NCBI GenBank assembly: GCA_041498815.1
Contig: JBGQJC010000013.1
Location: 1-49,842, forward strand
Direction: 5' to 3'
DNA length: 49,842 nucleotides
Source of the DNA: DATDPM01 sp041498815
Lineage (GTDB): Bacteria; Pseudomonadota; Alphaproteobacteria; DATDPM01
The translations under genes were made by a program, and so were the position numbers. Shown here piece by piece: positions 1 through 7,171 of this stretch. The number at the start of each line of letters is the position of its first letter. Positions within the stretch are counted from its first letter, which is position 1. Under the pieces are notes generated by a model. The model did not search any database and was not told where the DNA came from. It worked only from the letters and a program-made list of their open reading frames with translations.

Positions 1-98
1 ACAAGCGGAGCGTCCTGGTCCAGCGCACCGTCAAGGGCTCGGTCTATTTGAGCGAGTTCGGCGACCTCATCCTGCGCGCGGCTCGCGCGATCCCGTGA
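1..98 (+). CDS. C-terminal end of an unidentified protein (partial)
   Basis: The window opens inside a reading frame that starts at base 3 and runs 31 codons to a TGA at 96-98. Its last residues read FGDLILRAARAIP. The frame is open and has the GC-rich third positions of neighbouring genes, and it ends 84 bases before the most likely ATG of the next gene, so it is probably the tail of a real gene in the same direction. Too little is present to name a family. Confidence 0.4.
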   Translation, partial: KRSVLVQRTVKGSVYLSEFGDLILRAARAIP

Positions 99-182
99 CC
101 GGCCGGGGAACGCCGGAGCCCCGTGCCCGTTTACCTATTGGAAACGATTGCGGGCCACCCTCTCGGCCCAAGGGGTTTTTTT

Positions 183-809
183 ATGGCGATAGCCCGGACG
201 ATTTCGGCCTGGGACCGCAAGGCGGCGGGGCTTTTGGCCCGGCCGCTGGCGCGGCTTCGCGCGCGGCCCAATGTGGTGACGCTGGCCTTGGCCTTGCTGG
301 GCTTGGGTTCGGGCTTGTTCTTCGCCGGCGGGCAGGCCCCGGTCGGCGGGTTCCTGTTTCTAGCCGCCCTCGTCTTCGGCCATGTCGACGGTGCGCTCGC
401 CAAGCTCACCGGGCAGACCAGCGGCTTGGGCCATGGGCTGCACCGCGCGGCGTGCGCGCTCGCGCAAGTTTCCGCTTTCACCGGGATCGGCTTCGGCTTG
501 GCCCCTGAACTGGGCCCGGCAGCGCCTTGGCTGGGCTTTATGGCCGGGGCCGGAATAGCAAGCGCCACCGGCCTTCGAAGCCTGACCGAGAGCCGTATCG
601 GAGCGGGTTCGGCGCGGGGCGGATTCGAAGTGGCCGACGCGCTTTATTTCGTGGCGCCGCTGGTCTGGCTTGGGCTCGGTTCGGTGCTCATCATCGTCGC
701 GGCCCTGGCGGCAACCGTCTGTCTCACCTGGACGATCCGCGGATACGCGGCCACGCGCCGGCGCAAGCCCCGCGAGCAGGACAGCAGGCCTCTCGCCCCG
801 ATCGCCTGA
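183..809 (+). CDS. CDP-alcohol phosphatidyltransferase-family membrane protein, catalytically degenerate
   Basis: A 208-residue hydrophobic protein. ATG at 183 is preferred over an in-frame GTG at 123, because members of this family begin close to a WDR...RPNVVT segment, seen here at residues 9-30. The core motif of the family is D-x2-D-G-x2-A-R-x8-G-x3-D-x3-D. Here the aligned segment reads FGHVDGALAK, then GLGHGLHRAAC. The second Asp and the Gly are kept, but the first Asp is Gly, the Arg is Lys, and the last two Asp are His and Cys. Active members use these Asp to bind metal and CDP-alcohol, so transfer activity is unlikely. About five or six membrane helices are apparent. The fold assignment is from the motif spacing; the loss of activity is inference. 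Confidence 0.65.
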   Translation: MAIARTISAWDRKAAGLLARPLARLRARPNVVTLALALLGLGSGLFFAGGQAPVGGFLFLAALVFGHVDGALAKLTGQTSGLGHGLHRAACALAQVSAFTGIGFGLAPELGPAAPWLGFMAGAGIASATGLRSLTESRIGAGSARGGFEVADALYFVAPLVWLGLGSVLIIVAALAATVCLTWTIRGYAATRRRKPREQDSRPLAPIA

Positions 810-818
810 GCCCTATTC

Positions 819-878
819 TCAAGTCGCGACCGCCTGGGTTTCGACCGCTTCCAGATTGAGGGCCGCGGCGATGAGCGC
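819..878 (-). pseudogene. Displaced 3' tail of yejF (last 19 codons and stop)
   Basis: Read on the minus strand this stretch encodes ALIAAALNLEAVETQAVAT and a TGA stop. The intact yejF at 4466-6112 ends ALIAAALNLEAVETGVVAT and TAA. The two copies are identical over 42 bases (837-878 versus 4484-4525) and then differ at 7 of the last 18 bases. Upstream of 878 in the coding sense there is no further similarity to yejF. It is therefore an orphan fragment of a yejF gene lying 3.6 kb beyond the present yejF end, in the same orientation. Confidence 0.8.
837..878. repeat. 42-bp direct repeat, copy 1 (attachment-site-like)
   Basis: Identical to 4484-4525 and in the same orientation. The two copies bracket 3.6 kb of lower-GC accessory sequence. 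The repeat is coding sequence of the yejF 3' end, the arrangement left by site-specific integration into the end of a gene. No integrase gene is visible between the copies, so the integration reading is inference. Confidence 0.8.
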
Positions 879-942
879 GCGGGCGATCGATATTTTCGCC
901 GCCGCCTTGACGGCGCGCCCGGCTCAATCAAATGATCCCAAC

Positions 943-1488
943 ATGACCTCTCGGCTCATTATTGCCGTGTTATTGGCCGCTGCCGCGCTGCCCGCGCTGG
1001 CAGACGACGTGCCGCTCCCGGACCTCACGCCCAAGAGCCAGTATCTCGTCATGACCCAGGACGACGCGACCAGCACCAGCAAATGCATCGGCGACCCCAA
1101 GACACCGATGTGTGCAGTGGAAACCCGTCTCGCATGTTTTCTGCGCTCCAGGCCCGATCTTTGCCAGATCGCCATGGGCCTTGATCACGATCCCGGCTTC
1201 GGACGATATGGGCACGACCCCGGTACGCTATACCGTATTGTGCGCCGCGAGAGTCTGACCGATCGACGCTTCCCGTGGCGTCCTACACACAATCTTCCGT
1301 CGCGTGCCGGAGAGATAAGTTTGAGGGCGGGCGATATCAGGATCGACGTTGTCGAAATATATTGCTTTGGCGAGGTATCCACTGCCGGTTGCGAGCGGTC
1401 CGGACCAACCATAACTTATATCATCCGGCGGCAAGTCAATCGTTGGGCCGTCATCGATTGGGGACTTGCTTACGATCCACGCCACTGA
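943..1488 (+). CDS. Secreted cysteine-rich hypothetical protein
   Basis: A 181-residue protein with a clear Sec signal peptide (hydrophobic run LIIAVLLAAAALPALA, then ADD). The ATG at 943 is chosen because it places this signal at the N-terminus; the frame is open further upstream but without coding character. The mature part holds six cysteines (KCIGDP, MCAVE, ACFL, LCQI, YCFG, GCER), which suggests disulfides in the periplasm. No known domain was recognised. Base use is less GC-rich than in flanking core genes. It lies inside the inserted segment and converges with the muramidase-like gene, with 8 bases between the stops. Confidence 0.65.
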   Translation: MTSRLIIAVLLAAAALPALADDVPLPDLTPKSQYLVMTQDDATSTSKCIGDPKTPMCAVETRLACFLRSRPDLCQIAMGLDHDPGFGRYGHDPGTLYRIVRRESLTDRRFPWRPTHNLPSRAGEISLRAGDIRIDVVEIYCFGEVSTAGCERSGPTITYIIRRQVNRWAVIDWGLAYDPRH

Positions 1489-1496
1489 CGAACCCG

Positions 1497-2747
1497 TCAC
1501 TCTTCGTCCCTACCCAAGTCATCGAAGTATTGATTGCGATTCGCGTCGAGTGGATGTCTCGCATCGCGGGACCGCTTTAGATTTGTGAAGAAGGCGTTAT
1601 AGCCATTACGCGTGGCGATACCGCTTTCTAGGTTGTCGAAGCTGTAACGGCCCAACACATGATTGTTCCGATCGATCATCGGTTTGCCCTGCGTTTCTAG
1701 GCCGGCATTGATCGCGTCTTTAATCATGGGAACGCCAACCGGGACGCCATCACGCAAGAGAACATCGTGAAGAGCGGCGGCGACCCCGAAGGGGAGTTGT
1801 TCTAAGGCGGCATTACCACCGACGTGCTGCAATACGTCGTTCGTGTTGGCCTCGTAAACCGCCGGGACGTCGCTTGGCTCAAGATCGAGCACGTCCGTCT
1901 GCGGCGAAATTCCCGGCAGTTTGCCTTGCCTTTTAAGGCCATTAAATGTTTTCCGGCTGACGCCGAAGTACGCCGGATTGCCGGGATTAGTCATATCCGG
2001 CGTGTTCCCTTCCCACCGCTGCGTTTCGGCAAAGGCGCGCTTCGCATTGGGGCCGATATTCGGCGACTTGTCGACGGCCTCAACGAACTCGGGCGACCCG
2101 GCCGTGGGAGGCGTGGGCCGAAGCCTGTCGCTGCCGGTCGTTTCCATCGGATCATCGCCGCCACCGCCCGCAAACGTGTCGCTTTCCCTAAACCAGTCCG
2201 GTGCCGCATCGCCAGTTTGCTCGCCCCCCTCGTCGGCGGCGCGCTGGAAGTCGCGTAACAGCGGGCCCGAGTCCGGAGATTGTTCCGCGTGCGGCAAGAC
2301 CTCCGGCGGCGGAAAATAGGGGTTGGGCGCGCCGTTCCGTCCCAGCAACGCGGCAAGCTGGGCGATCAGCCCGAGCTGGGGCGAAAGATCGCCTTCGTCG
2401 GCGGCAAAAGAGCCCAGACCTGGATCGGGCGCTGCTAACGGAAGATTGAGCAAGCCGCGAAAGCCGGGGTTCGCTTGCGGGGCCCCGAGATTGAGCAGGC
2501 CGCGAAAGGCCGGAACCTGTGGCGGCGGCGGCGCCATGCCGGGATAGGCCGGAGAATTCGGCACCGGCGCCGGTGCATCCAATTCGTTTGGTGGATCGGA
2601 ATCCGGGCTGCCGGGGGCGGCCTGGACCGGCATGTTTCCCCTAAGCCATGCGCCCGCATGCGCGGGAAAGGCGCGAGGTGCGGGCTTCCGCCGCCGCCGC
2701 AACAGCGCATAAAACGACAGGAACGGATCGTCGAAAGAAGATGCCAT
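1497..2747 (-). CDS. GH108-like muramidase-type protein with proline-rich N-terminal region
   Basis: A 416-residue protein with ATG at 2747. Residues about 1-230 are low-complexity and rich in Pro, Ala, Gly and Asp, with no clear signal peptide. They include a tandem pair of FRGLLNL motifs spaced 15 residues apart. The C-terminal part (about 235-400) resembles glycoside hydrolase 108 / peptidoglycan-binding proteins of phages and gene transfer agents: a RWEGN segment stands where HEGG carries the catalytic Glu, followed by an NPGNPAYFGVS segment matching the family's NDPGG..NYGIT, and a final NLKRSRDAR helix. The Glu is kept but the surrounding residues are altered. The likely role is cell-wall cleavage, perhaps with the membrane proteins encoded just upstream. 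The family call is from remembered motifs and is moderately sure. Confidence 0.6.
   Translation of the reverse strand: MASSFDDPFLSFYALLRRRRKPAPRAFPAHAGAWLRGNMPVQAAPGSPDSDPPNELDAPAPVPNSPAYPGMAPPPPQVPAFRGLLNLGAPQANPGFRGLLNLPLAAPDPGLGSFAADEGDLSPQLGLIAQLAALLGRNGAPNPYFPPPEVLPHAEQSPDSGPLLRDFQRAADEGGEQTGDAAPDWFRESDTFAGGGGDDPMETTGSDRLRPTPPTAGSPEFVEAVDKSPNIGPNAKRAFAETQRWEGNTPDMTNPGNPAYFGVSRKTFNGLKRQGKLPGISPQTDVLDLEPSDVPAVYEANTNDVLQHVGGNAALEQLPFGVAAALHDVLLRDGVPVGVPMIKDAINAGLETQGKPMIDRNNHVLGRYSFDNLESGIATRNGYNAFFTNLKRSRDARHPLDANRNQYFDDLGRDEE
2422..2512. repeat. 91-bp internal direct repeat, copy 1 (FRGLLNL-coding)
   Basis: This part of the muramidase-like gene matches 3896-3986 at 87 of 91 bases, in the same orientation. 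Weaker similarity continues on the left side (2346-2421 versus 3818-3895). The segment encodes the doubled FRGLLNL motif. Confidence 0.85.
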
Positions 2748-2832
2748 CGCGCCACCCCGCGCCGGAAATTGCCGCGCGCGAAGTATAGGAGTAAAAACCT
2801 ATCCTGTCAAATCGGCGCGAGCGGTCTACCGC

Positions 2833-3198
2833 TCAGGATTCGCGGGGTCGCACAAAGTCCTGAAAATCCTGCGCCATATCGTTGTGAGCGGAGCGCGAAA
2901 CTAGAACGCGCAATGCGGCACCCCAAAAGCCGATTAATGAGCCGATATTGAAAGTCGCACTCTCTTGGAGAGTTGCGAACGCGGAAGGCCAGAACATTGC
3001 CAAAAGCACAAACAACACAAGAAAGAAAACGGACCACAACACGGGTGAGACAAGATACTTGAACGGCACGGACCAACCGCACTTCCCGCGCGCCGCCCAT
3101 AAGATCGACTTTGGCAGTCCGTAAAAAATGGGGAGTGCTGCGACACTAAAATAAAGCAGCCCGAGGGCCAGCCCGATGGCGAAGAGAACTACTCCCAT
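2833..3198 (-). CDS. Small membrane protein of unknown function
   Basis: A 121-residue protein with ATG at 3198. It has an N-terminal hydrophobic helix (VVLFAIGLALGLLYFSVAAL), a second long hydrophobic stretch around residues 50-72 (VLWSVFFLVLFVLLAMFW) and a possible third around 80-98, then a charged tail. No family was recognised. Codon and base use is clearly AT-richer than in core genes: the 60 bases from 3001 are 42% G+C. It sits between the muramidase-like gene and the amber-interrupted membrane gene on the same strand, so a holin-like or accessory membrane role is possible but is guesswork from position. Confidence 0.6.
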   Translation of the reverse strand: MGVVLFAIGLALGLLYFSVAALPIFYGLPKSILWAARGKCGWSVPFKYLVSPVLWSVFFLVLFVLLAMFWPSAFATLQESATFNIGSLIGFWGAALRVLVSRSAHNDMAQDFQDFVRPRES

Positions 3199-3234
3199 TG
3201 TTTCGCCCCCGTCGCGCGGCGGATCATGGCGCGC

Positions 3235-3723
3235 CTATTTGATTGATGCGAACGCGGCCCAGAATCCCACAACGAACAAGAGCACCGACAAGCAGCCCAT
3301 GGCGACTGCGGCGTTACGTCTCCCGTCGCCTTGAGCGGAGTAGCGTCCGCATTGAATGGTCGTCTCGCGCACTGACTCGATGCTCAGCCCCAACTCGATT
3401 TCGGCGAGAACGGTTTCCCGTCCGCGAAGCTTGCGGAATGCGAATTGCGACCATGCGCCGAAGAATGCGGTAAGGGTTGCGAACACGACTCCCGCTACCT
3501 AGGCATAGGCCGCAAATTGACCTACCGCAAAATCGATGGCGTTCTCTTTGTGAAGCGCGCCGTATAGCCCGAGATAAACGATGAGCGCGCCGCCATTCAG
3601 GATGAACAGCGGTCGCAACGCCGCGTGTTCGAACGCGCCCGTGACTCGAATCATTTCGTACTCAAGCCCATAGGCGTGCTTGAGCCGTTCGAGTTGCTTT
3701 TTCAAAGTGTCGTCGTCCGCCAT
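3235..3723 (-). pseudogene. Membrane protein gene interrupted by an in-frame TAG
   Basis: An ATG at 3723 opens a frame encoding a charged N-terminal helix (DDDTLKKQLERLKHAYGL) and a first membrane segment (PLFILNGGALIVYLGLYGAL). It stops at a single TAG at 3499-3501. The same frame continues without another stop to 3235, giving a second hydrophobic segment across the stop (VAGVVFATLTAFFGAWSQF) and a third near the end (MGCLSVLLFVVGFWAAF). Read through, the product would be 162 residues with three membrane helices. The continuity of frame and the position of the stop inside a helix show one ancestral gene. It is either a recent nonsense pseudogene or, less likely, a gene with stop readthrough; a sequencing error is also possible. 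Confidence 0.7.
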
Positions 3724-3814
3724 GGTCCGCGTCCGCCTTTGGCCCGGTGCATCATAGCCGAAAACAGAACGGCGGGGGCGGAACGACTAGCTAGGGCCGC
3801 TGGCGTCGTTGCTC

Positions 3815-3990
3815 AATCAACGGCGGCAAGCCGGCCGATCAGCCCGAGTTGGGGCGAATAATCGCCTTCGTCCGCGGCGAAAGAGTTCTTGCCCGGGATC
3901 GGGCGCTGCTATCGGAAGATTGAGCAATCCGCGAAGGCCGGGGTTCGCCTGCGGGGCCCCGAGATTGAGCAGGCCGCGAAAGGCCGTCGG
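3815..3990 (-). pseudogene. Decayed second copy of the muramidase-like N-terminal region
   Basis: On the minus strand this region encodes AFRGLLNLGAPQANPG followed by LRGLLNLPIAAPDPG, matching the N-terminal part of the protein at 1497-2747. A frameshift around 3890 then moves the match into another frame (SFAADEGDYSPQLGLIGRLAA), which ends at a stop near 3814. No muramidase domain follows. It is a truncated, frameshifted paralogue fragment in the same orientation as the intact gene. Confidence 0.75.
3896..3986. repeat. 91-bp internal direct repeat, copy 2
   Basis: Matches 2422-2512 at 87 of 91 bases. It forms the best-preserved part of the decayed muramidase-like copy. The two copies are about 1.47 kb apart. 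Confidence 0.85.
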
Positions 3991-4465
3991 ATTTGGGGCT
4001 TGCGCCGCCCGGCCTTGACTTTCATTTATGATAGGAATATAGTCCGCATCCGGTCTTTGACATGGTGAAACCCGGTAAACGCCGCGCACAACCGCGATCG
4101 CTTCCATGTCGGCGCGGCTGCGCGAATGCCACGATGACATCGCGGGCTTCCGCCCGCAAAACGCGGCAACCAGCCGCAAAACGCTTCATCGGCGTCGCAT
4201 CGCGGCGCATGGCGTCACGCTGCGGGCCCGGTTTTCCGGCCTCAATCGCTGCGGGATGATGACAAATGTTTACATCCCAATAGAAAGCCGGGCCCCGGGG
4301 AAACCGGGGCGCGGCCCGGTTGGAGCCGGTTTAGAGCGAAATCGGCTCGGGCTTGTGCGCGAAGATGTCCTCGGCACAGGGCCACGATGGTTTTTTTGCG
4401 GACGGCTAGCCGGCGCGGGTGAGGAGGCCCCTTGCAATCACCTGGGCCTGGATTTCGGCTGCACG
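3991..4465. other. Non-coding right end of the inserted segment
   Basis: No convincing gene was found in these 475 bases; the open frames here lack recognisable domains or coding bias. The stretch holds a short perfect hairpin at 4142-4157 (6-bp stem, 4-base loop) and a larger GC-rich hairpin at 4288-4319, just downstream of yejF. Confidence 0.5.
4288..4319 (-). terminator. GC-rich hairpin downstream of yejF
   Basis: A strong interrupted inverted repeat: CCGGGCC and GGCCCGG enclose an inner CCGG...CCGG pairing around a GGAAA loop. It lies about 145 bases beyond the yejF stop. In the yejF direction it is followed by CTTTCTATT, a weak T-rich tract, so it may end the yej operon. The lack of a clean U-run keeps this tentative. 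Confidence 0.4.
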
Positions 4466-6112
4466 TTACGTCGCCACCACACCGGTTTCGACCGCTTCCA
4501 GATTGAGGGCCGCGGCGATGAGCGCCTTGGTATAAGCCTCGCGCGGCTGGGCGAAGATCGAATCCGCGGTCCCGTGCTCGACCACGCGTCCCGCGCGCAT
4601 GACCAAGATGTCGTCGGCCATCGCGCGCACCACGCGCAGATCGTGGCTGATGAACAGATAGGCCAAGTTGTGACGCTGCTGAAGGTCGCGCAACAGATCC
4701 ACGATCTGCGCCTGCACCGACATGTCGAGCGCGGACGTCGGTTCGTCCAGCACCACGAGCTTGGGCTTCAAGATCATGGCGCGCGCGATGGCGATTCTCT
4801 GGCGCTGGCCGCCGGAAAATTCGTGGGGATAACGGTCGCGGGCGGCGGCGTCGAGGCCGACTTCGGCCAGGGCCCGGTCGATCAAGGCCCGGCGTTCGGC
4901 CGGCTCGCGGGCGAGCCCATGGACATCGAGCCCTTCGACCACGATCTGGCCGACCGACATGCGGGGGCTTAGGGATGCGAACGGGTCCTGGAAGACGATC
5001 TGCATCTCGCGCCGGAGCGGCCGCATCCGACTCGATGGCCAGCCCTGGATGTCCTGGCCGCGGAAGACGATCTCGCCCGTGCTTCGCTCGAGCCGCAGGA
5101 GCGCCAGCGCAAGGCTGGTCTTGCCGCAACCCGATTCGCCGACGACGCCCAGAGTCTGCCCCTCGCGCACCGCGACCGTCACGCCGTCCACCGCCTTCAC
5201 GTAGCCGGCAATGCGCCGCAGCAGGCCGCGCTTGATGGGAAACCAGACCTTGAGGTCGCGGGCCTCCATCACCAAAGGCGCGCCGGGGCGGCTTGGGGCC
5301 TTGCGTCCCTTGGGCGCGGCCGCGATCAGGCGCTGGGTATAGGGGTCCTTGGGTGCGGCGAAGATTTCCCGTGTCGGGCCCTGTTCCACGATCTTGCCTT
5401 CGGTCATGACGCAAGTGCGGTCCGCCATCTTTTCGACGATGGTGAGATCGTGGGTGATCATCAGCACCGCCATGCCGAAGCGGGCCTGGAGATCTTTCAA
5501 GAGTTTCAGGATCTGCGCCTGAATCGTGACGTCGAGCGCGGTCGTCGGCTCGTCGGCGATCAAAAGGTCCGGATCGTTGGCAAGCGCCATGGCGATCATG
5601 ACGCGCTGGCGCTGGCCTCCCGAAAGCTGGTGCGGGTAGCTGGAAAGCCGGGATTCGGCTTCCGGCAGGCCCACCAGATGCAAGAGCTCGATGACGCGCG
5701 CGCGCGCGGCGCGCTTGTCCAACCCCTTGTGGAGGAACAGGGTTTCCGCGATCTGCTTTTCCACCGTGTGGAGCGGATTGAGGGAGGTCATCGGCTCCTG
5801 GAAGATCATGGCGATCCGGTCGCCGCGCACCCCGCGCAAAACGTTCGGTTTCGCGCCGATCAATTCGCGGCCGCGGAACGCGATGCTGCCGGAGGGATGG
5901 CTGGCGGTGGGATAGGGCAGAAGCTGAAGGATCGAAAGTGCTGAGACCGTCTTGCCGGACCCCGATTCGCCGACCAGGGCCACCGTCTCGCCCTTCTGGA
6001 TATCGAAGGAGATTTGGCGCACGGCCTTGATCTCGCGGCCGGCGACGTGGAACGAGACCGAAAGATCGCGGACCTGCAAAAGCGGCGCGTTGGAATCGGC
6101 GGGCCGGCTCAT
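4466..6112 (-). CDS. yejF: Peptide/microcin C-type ABC transporter, double ATPase subunit
   Basis: A 548-residue protein with two complete ABC domains in one chain, the layout of YejF. Domain 1 has Walker A GESGSGKT (about 48-55), signature LSGGQRQRV (about 163-171) and Walker B LLIADEPT (about 183-190). Domain 2 has Walker A GESGCGKT (about 324-331), signature FSGGQRQRI and Walker B LVVLDEPT. The protein energises import of oligopeptides (in E. coli also microcin C) through YejB and YejE at the inner membrane. It is the last gene of yejABEF and follows yejE by 13 bases. Its final codons coincide with a 42-bp repeat whose second copy lies at 837-878, so the present C-terminus (ETGVVAT) may have been supplied by the inserted segment. 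Confidence 0.93.
   Translation of the reverse strand: MSRPADSNAPLLQVRDLSVSFHVAGREIKAVRQISFDIQKGETVALVGESGSGKTVSALSILQLLPYPTASHPSGSIAFRGRELIGAKPNVLRGVRGDRIAMIFQEPMTSLNPLHTVEKQIAETLFLHKGLDKRAARARVIELLHLVGLPEAESRLSSYPHQLSGGQRQRVMIAMALANDPDLLIADEPTTALDVTIQAQILKLLKDLQARFGMAVLMITHDLTIVEKMADRTCVMTEGKIVEQGPTREIFAAPKDPYTQRLIAAAPKGRKAPSRPGAPLVMEARDLKVWFPIKRGLLRRIAGYVKAVDGVTVAVREGQTLGVVGESGCGKTSLALALLRLERSTGEIVFRGQDIQGWPSSRMRPLRREMQIVFQDPFASLSPRMSVGQIVVEGLDVHGLAREPAERRALIDRALAEVGLDAAARDRYPHEFSGGQRQRIAIARAMILKPKLVVLDEPTSALDMSVQAQIVDLLRDLQQRHNLAYLFISHDLRVVRAMADDILVMRAGRVVEHGTADSIFAQPREAYTKALIAAALNLEAVETGVVAT
4484..4525. repeat. 42-bp direct repeat, copy 2, at the yejF 3' end
   Basis: Identical to 837-878 and in the same orientation. 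It encodes the residues ALIAAALNLEAVET near the yejF C-terminus. The distance between copies is 3,647 bases. Confidence 0.8.
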
Positions 6113-6125
6113 GGCGGCATCCCGT

Positions 6126-7169
6126 TCATGCCAGCGTCTTGCGCGGATCGAAGGCGTCGCGCACCGCCTCGCCGATGAAAATCAAGAGGCTCAGCATCAC
6201 CGCCAGCACCATGAACGACGTGATCCCGAGCCAGGGGGCGAACAGATTCGATTTGCCCTGGGCCAGCATCTCGCCCAAGGACGGCGAGCCCGGCGGCAGG
6301 CCGAAGCCCAGGAAATCGAGCGAGGTCAGGGTCGTGATCGAGCCGTTCAGGATGAACGGCAAAAAGGTGAGCGAGGCCACCATGGCGTTGGGGAGCACAT
6401 GACGGAACATGATGACGACATTGCCGACGCCGAGCGCACGCGCGGCCCGCACATATTCGAAATTGCGCGCGCGCAAGAATTCCGCCCGCACCACGCCGAC
6501 GAGCGACATCCAGCTGAACAGCAGCATCAGGCCCAAGAGCCACCAGAAATTAGGCTCCACGATCGAGGCGAGAATAATCAGCAAGAACAAAATCGGCAGC
6601 CCGGACCAGATTTCGATGAATCTCTGGAACAGCAGATCGGTCAGCCCGCCGAAATAGCCCTGAACCGCCCCCGCCGCCACCCCGATGATCGAGCTGAAGA
6701 AGGTGAGCGTGAGCCCGAACAGGACCGAGATGCGGAAACCGTAGATGAGGCGCGCCGCCACGTCGCGCCCCTGGTCGTCGGTTCCAAGCCAGTTCTCGCG
6801 CGACGGCGGCGAGGGCGCCGGGACCGGAAGGTCGAAATTGATGGTGTCGTAGGAATAGGGGATGGCCGGCCAGATCATCCAGCCGTGCCGTCGGATCAGA
6901 TCTTGGACGAAGGGATCGCGGTAATCCGCATCGGTCTCGAAAACTCCGCCGAACGTCGTTTCGGGATAAATCTTGAACACCGGCACATAGTACGCGCCGT
7001 CGTATTCGATCAGCAGCGGATGATCGTTAGCGATGAATTCCGCGAACAGGCTGAGCCCGAAAAGCGCGAGAAAGATCCACAGCGACCAGAAGCCGCGCTT
7101 ATTGGCGCGGAAATTGGCGAGCCGGCGGCGGGTGAGGGGCGTCAAGCGCGGAACAAGCAGGGCCGGCAT
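6126..7169 (-). CDS. yejE: Peptide/microcin C-type ABC transporter permease
   Basis: A 347-residue inner-membrane permease, close in size to E. coli YejE. The ATG at 7169 follows a strong GGGAGGTG ribosome site and lies directly after the yejB stop at 7172; the frame is open further upstream but only overlaps yejB. After an N-terminal helix (WIFLALFGLSLFAEFIA) there is a periplasmic stretch with the LGTDDQGRDV signature of the DppC/OppC class, then about five helices and the conserved EYVRAARALG coupling loop that docks on the ATPase. It works with YejB as the heterodimeric channel fed by YejA. Confidence 0.92.
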   Translation of the reverse strand: MPALLVPRLTPLTRRRLANFRANKRGFWSLWIFLALFGLSLFAEFIANDHPLLIEYDGAYYVPVFKIYPETTFGGVFETDADYRDPFVQDLIRRHGWMIWPAIPYSYDTINFDLPVPAPSPPSRENWLGTDDQGRDVAARLIYGFRISVLFGLTLTFFSSIIGVAAGAVQGYFGGLTDLLFQRFIEIWSGLPILFLLIILASIVEPNFWWLLGLMLLFSWMSLVGVVRAEFLRARNFEYVRAARALGVGNVVIMFRHVLPNAMVASLTFLPFILNGSITTLTSLDFLGFGLPPGSPSLGEMLAQGKSNLFAPWLGITSFMVLAVMLSLLIFIGEAVRDAFDPRKTLA

Positions 7170-7171
7170 CG

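Noticed and set aside
160..182. CCCT...AGGGG followed by seven T before the CDP-alcohol transferase ATG, like an intrinsic terminator
   Set aside because: The stem is only four bases and the T-run abuts the likely start codon, so a terminator here is improbable.
4142..4157. Small perfect hairpin as a REP-like element or terminator
   Set aside because: It occurs once in the window as far as I could see and has no T-run in the direction of any gene.
5690..5715. Alternating CG run (Z-DNA-like) in yejF
   Set aside because: It is explained by Arg and Ala codons of the conserved protein in GC-rich DNA.
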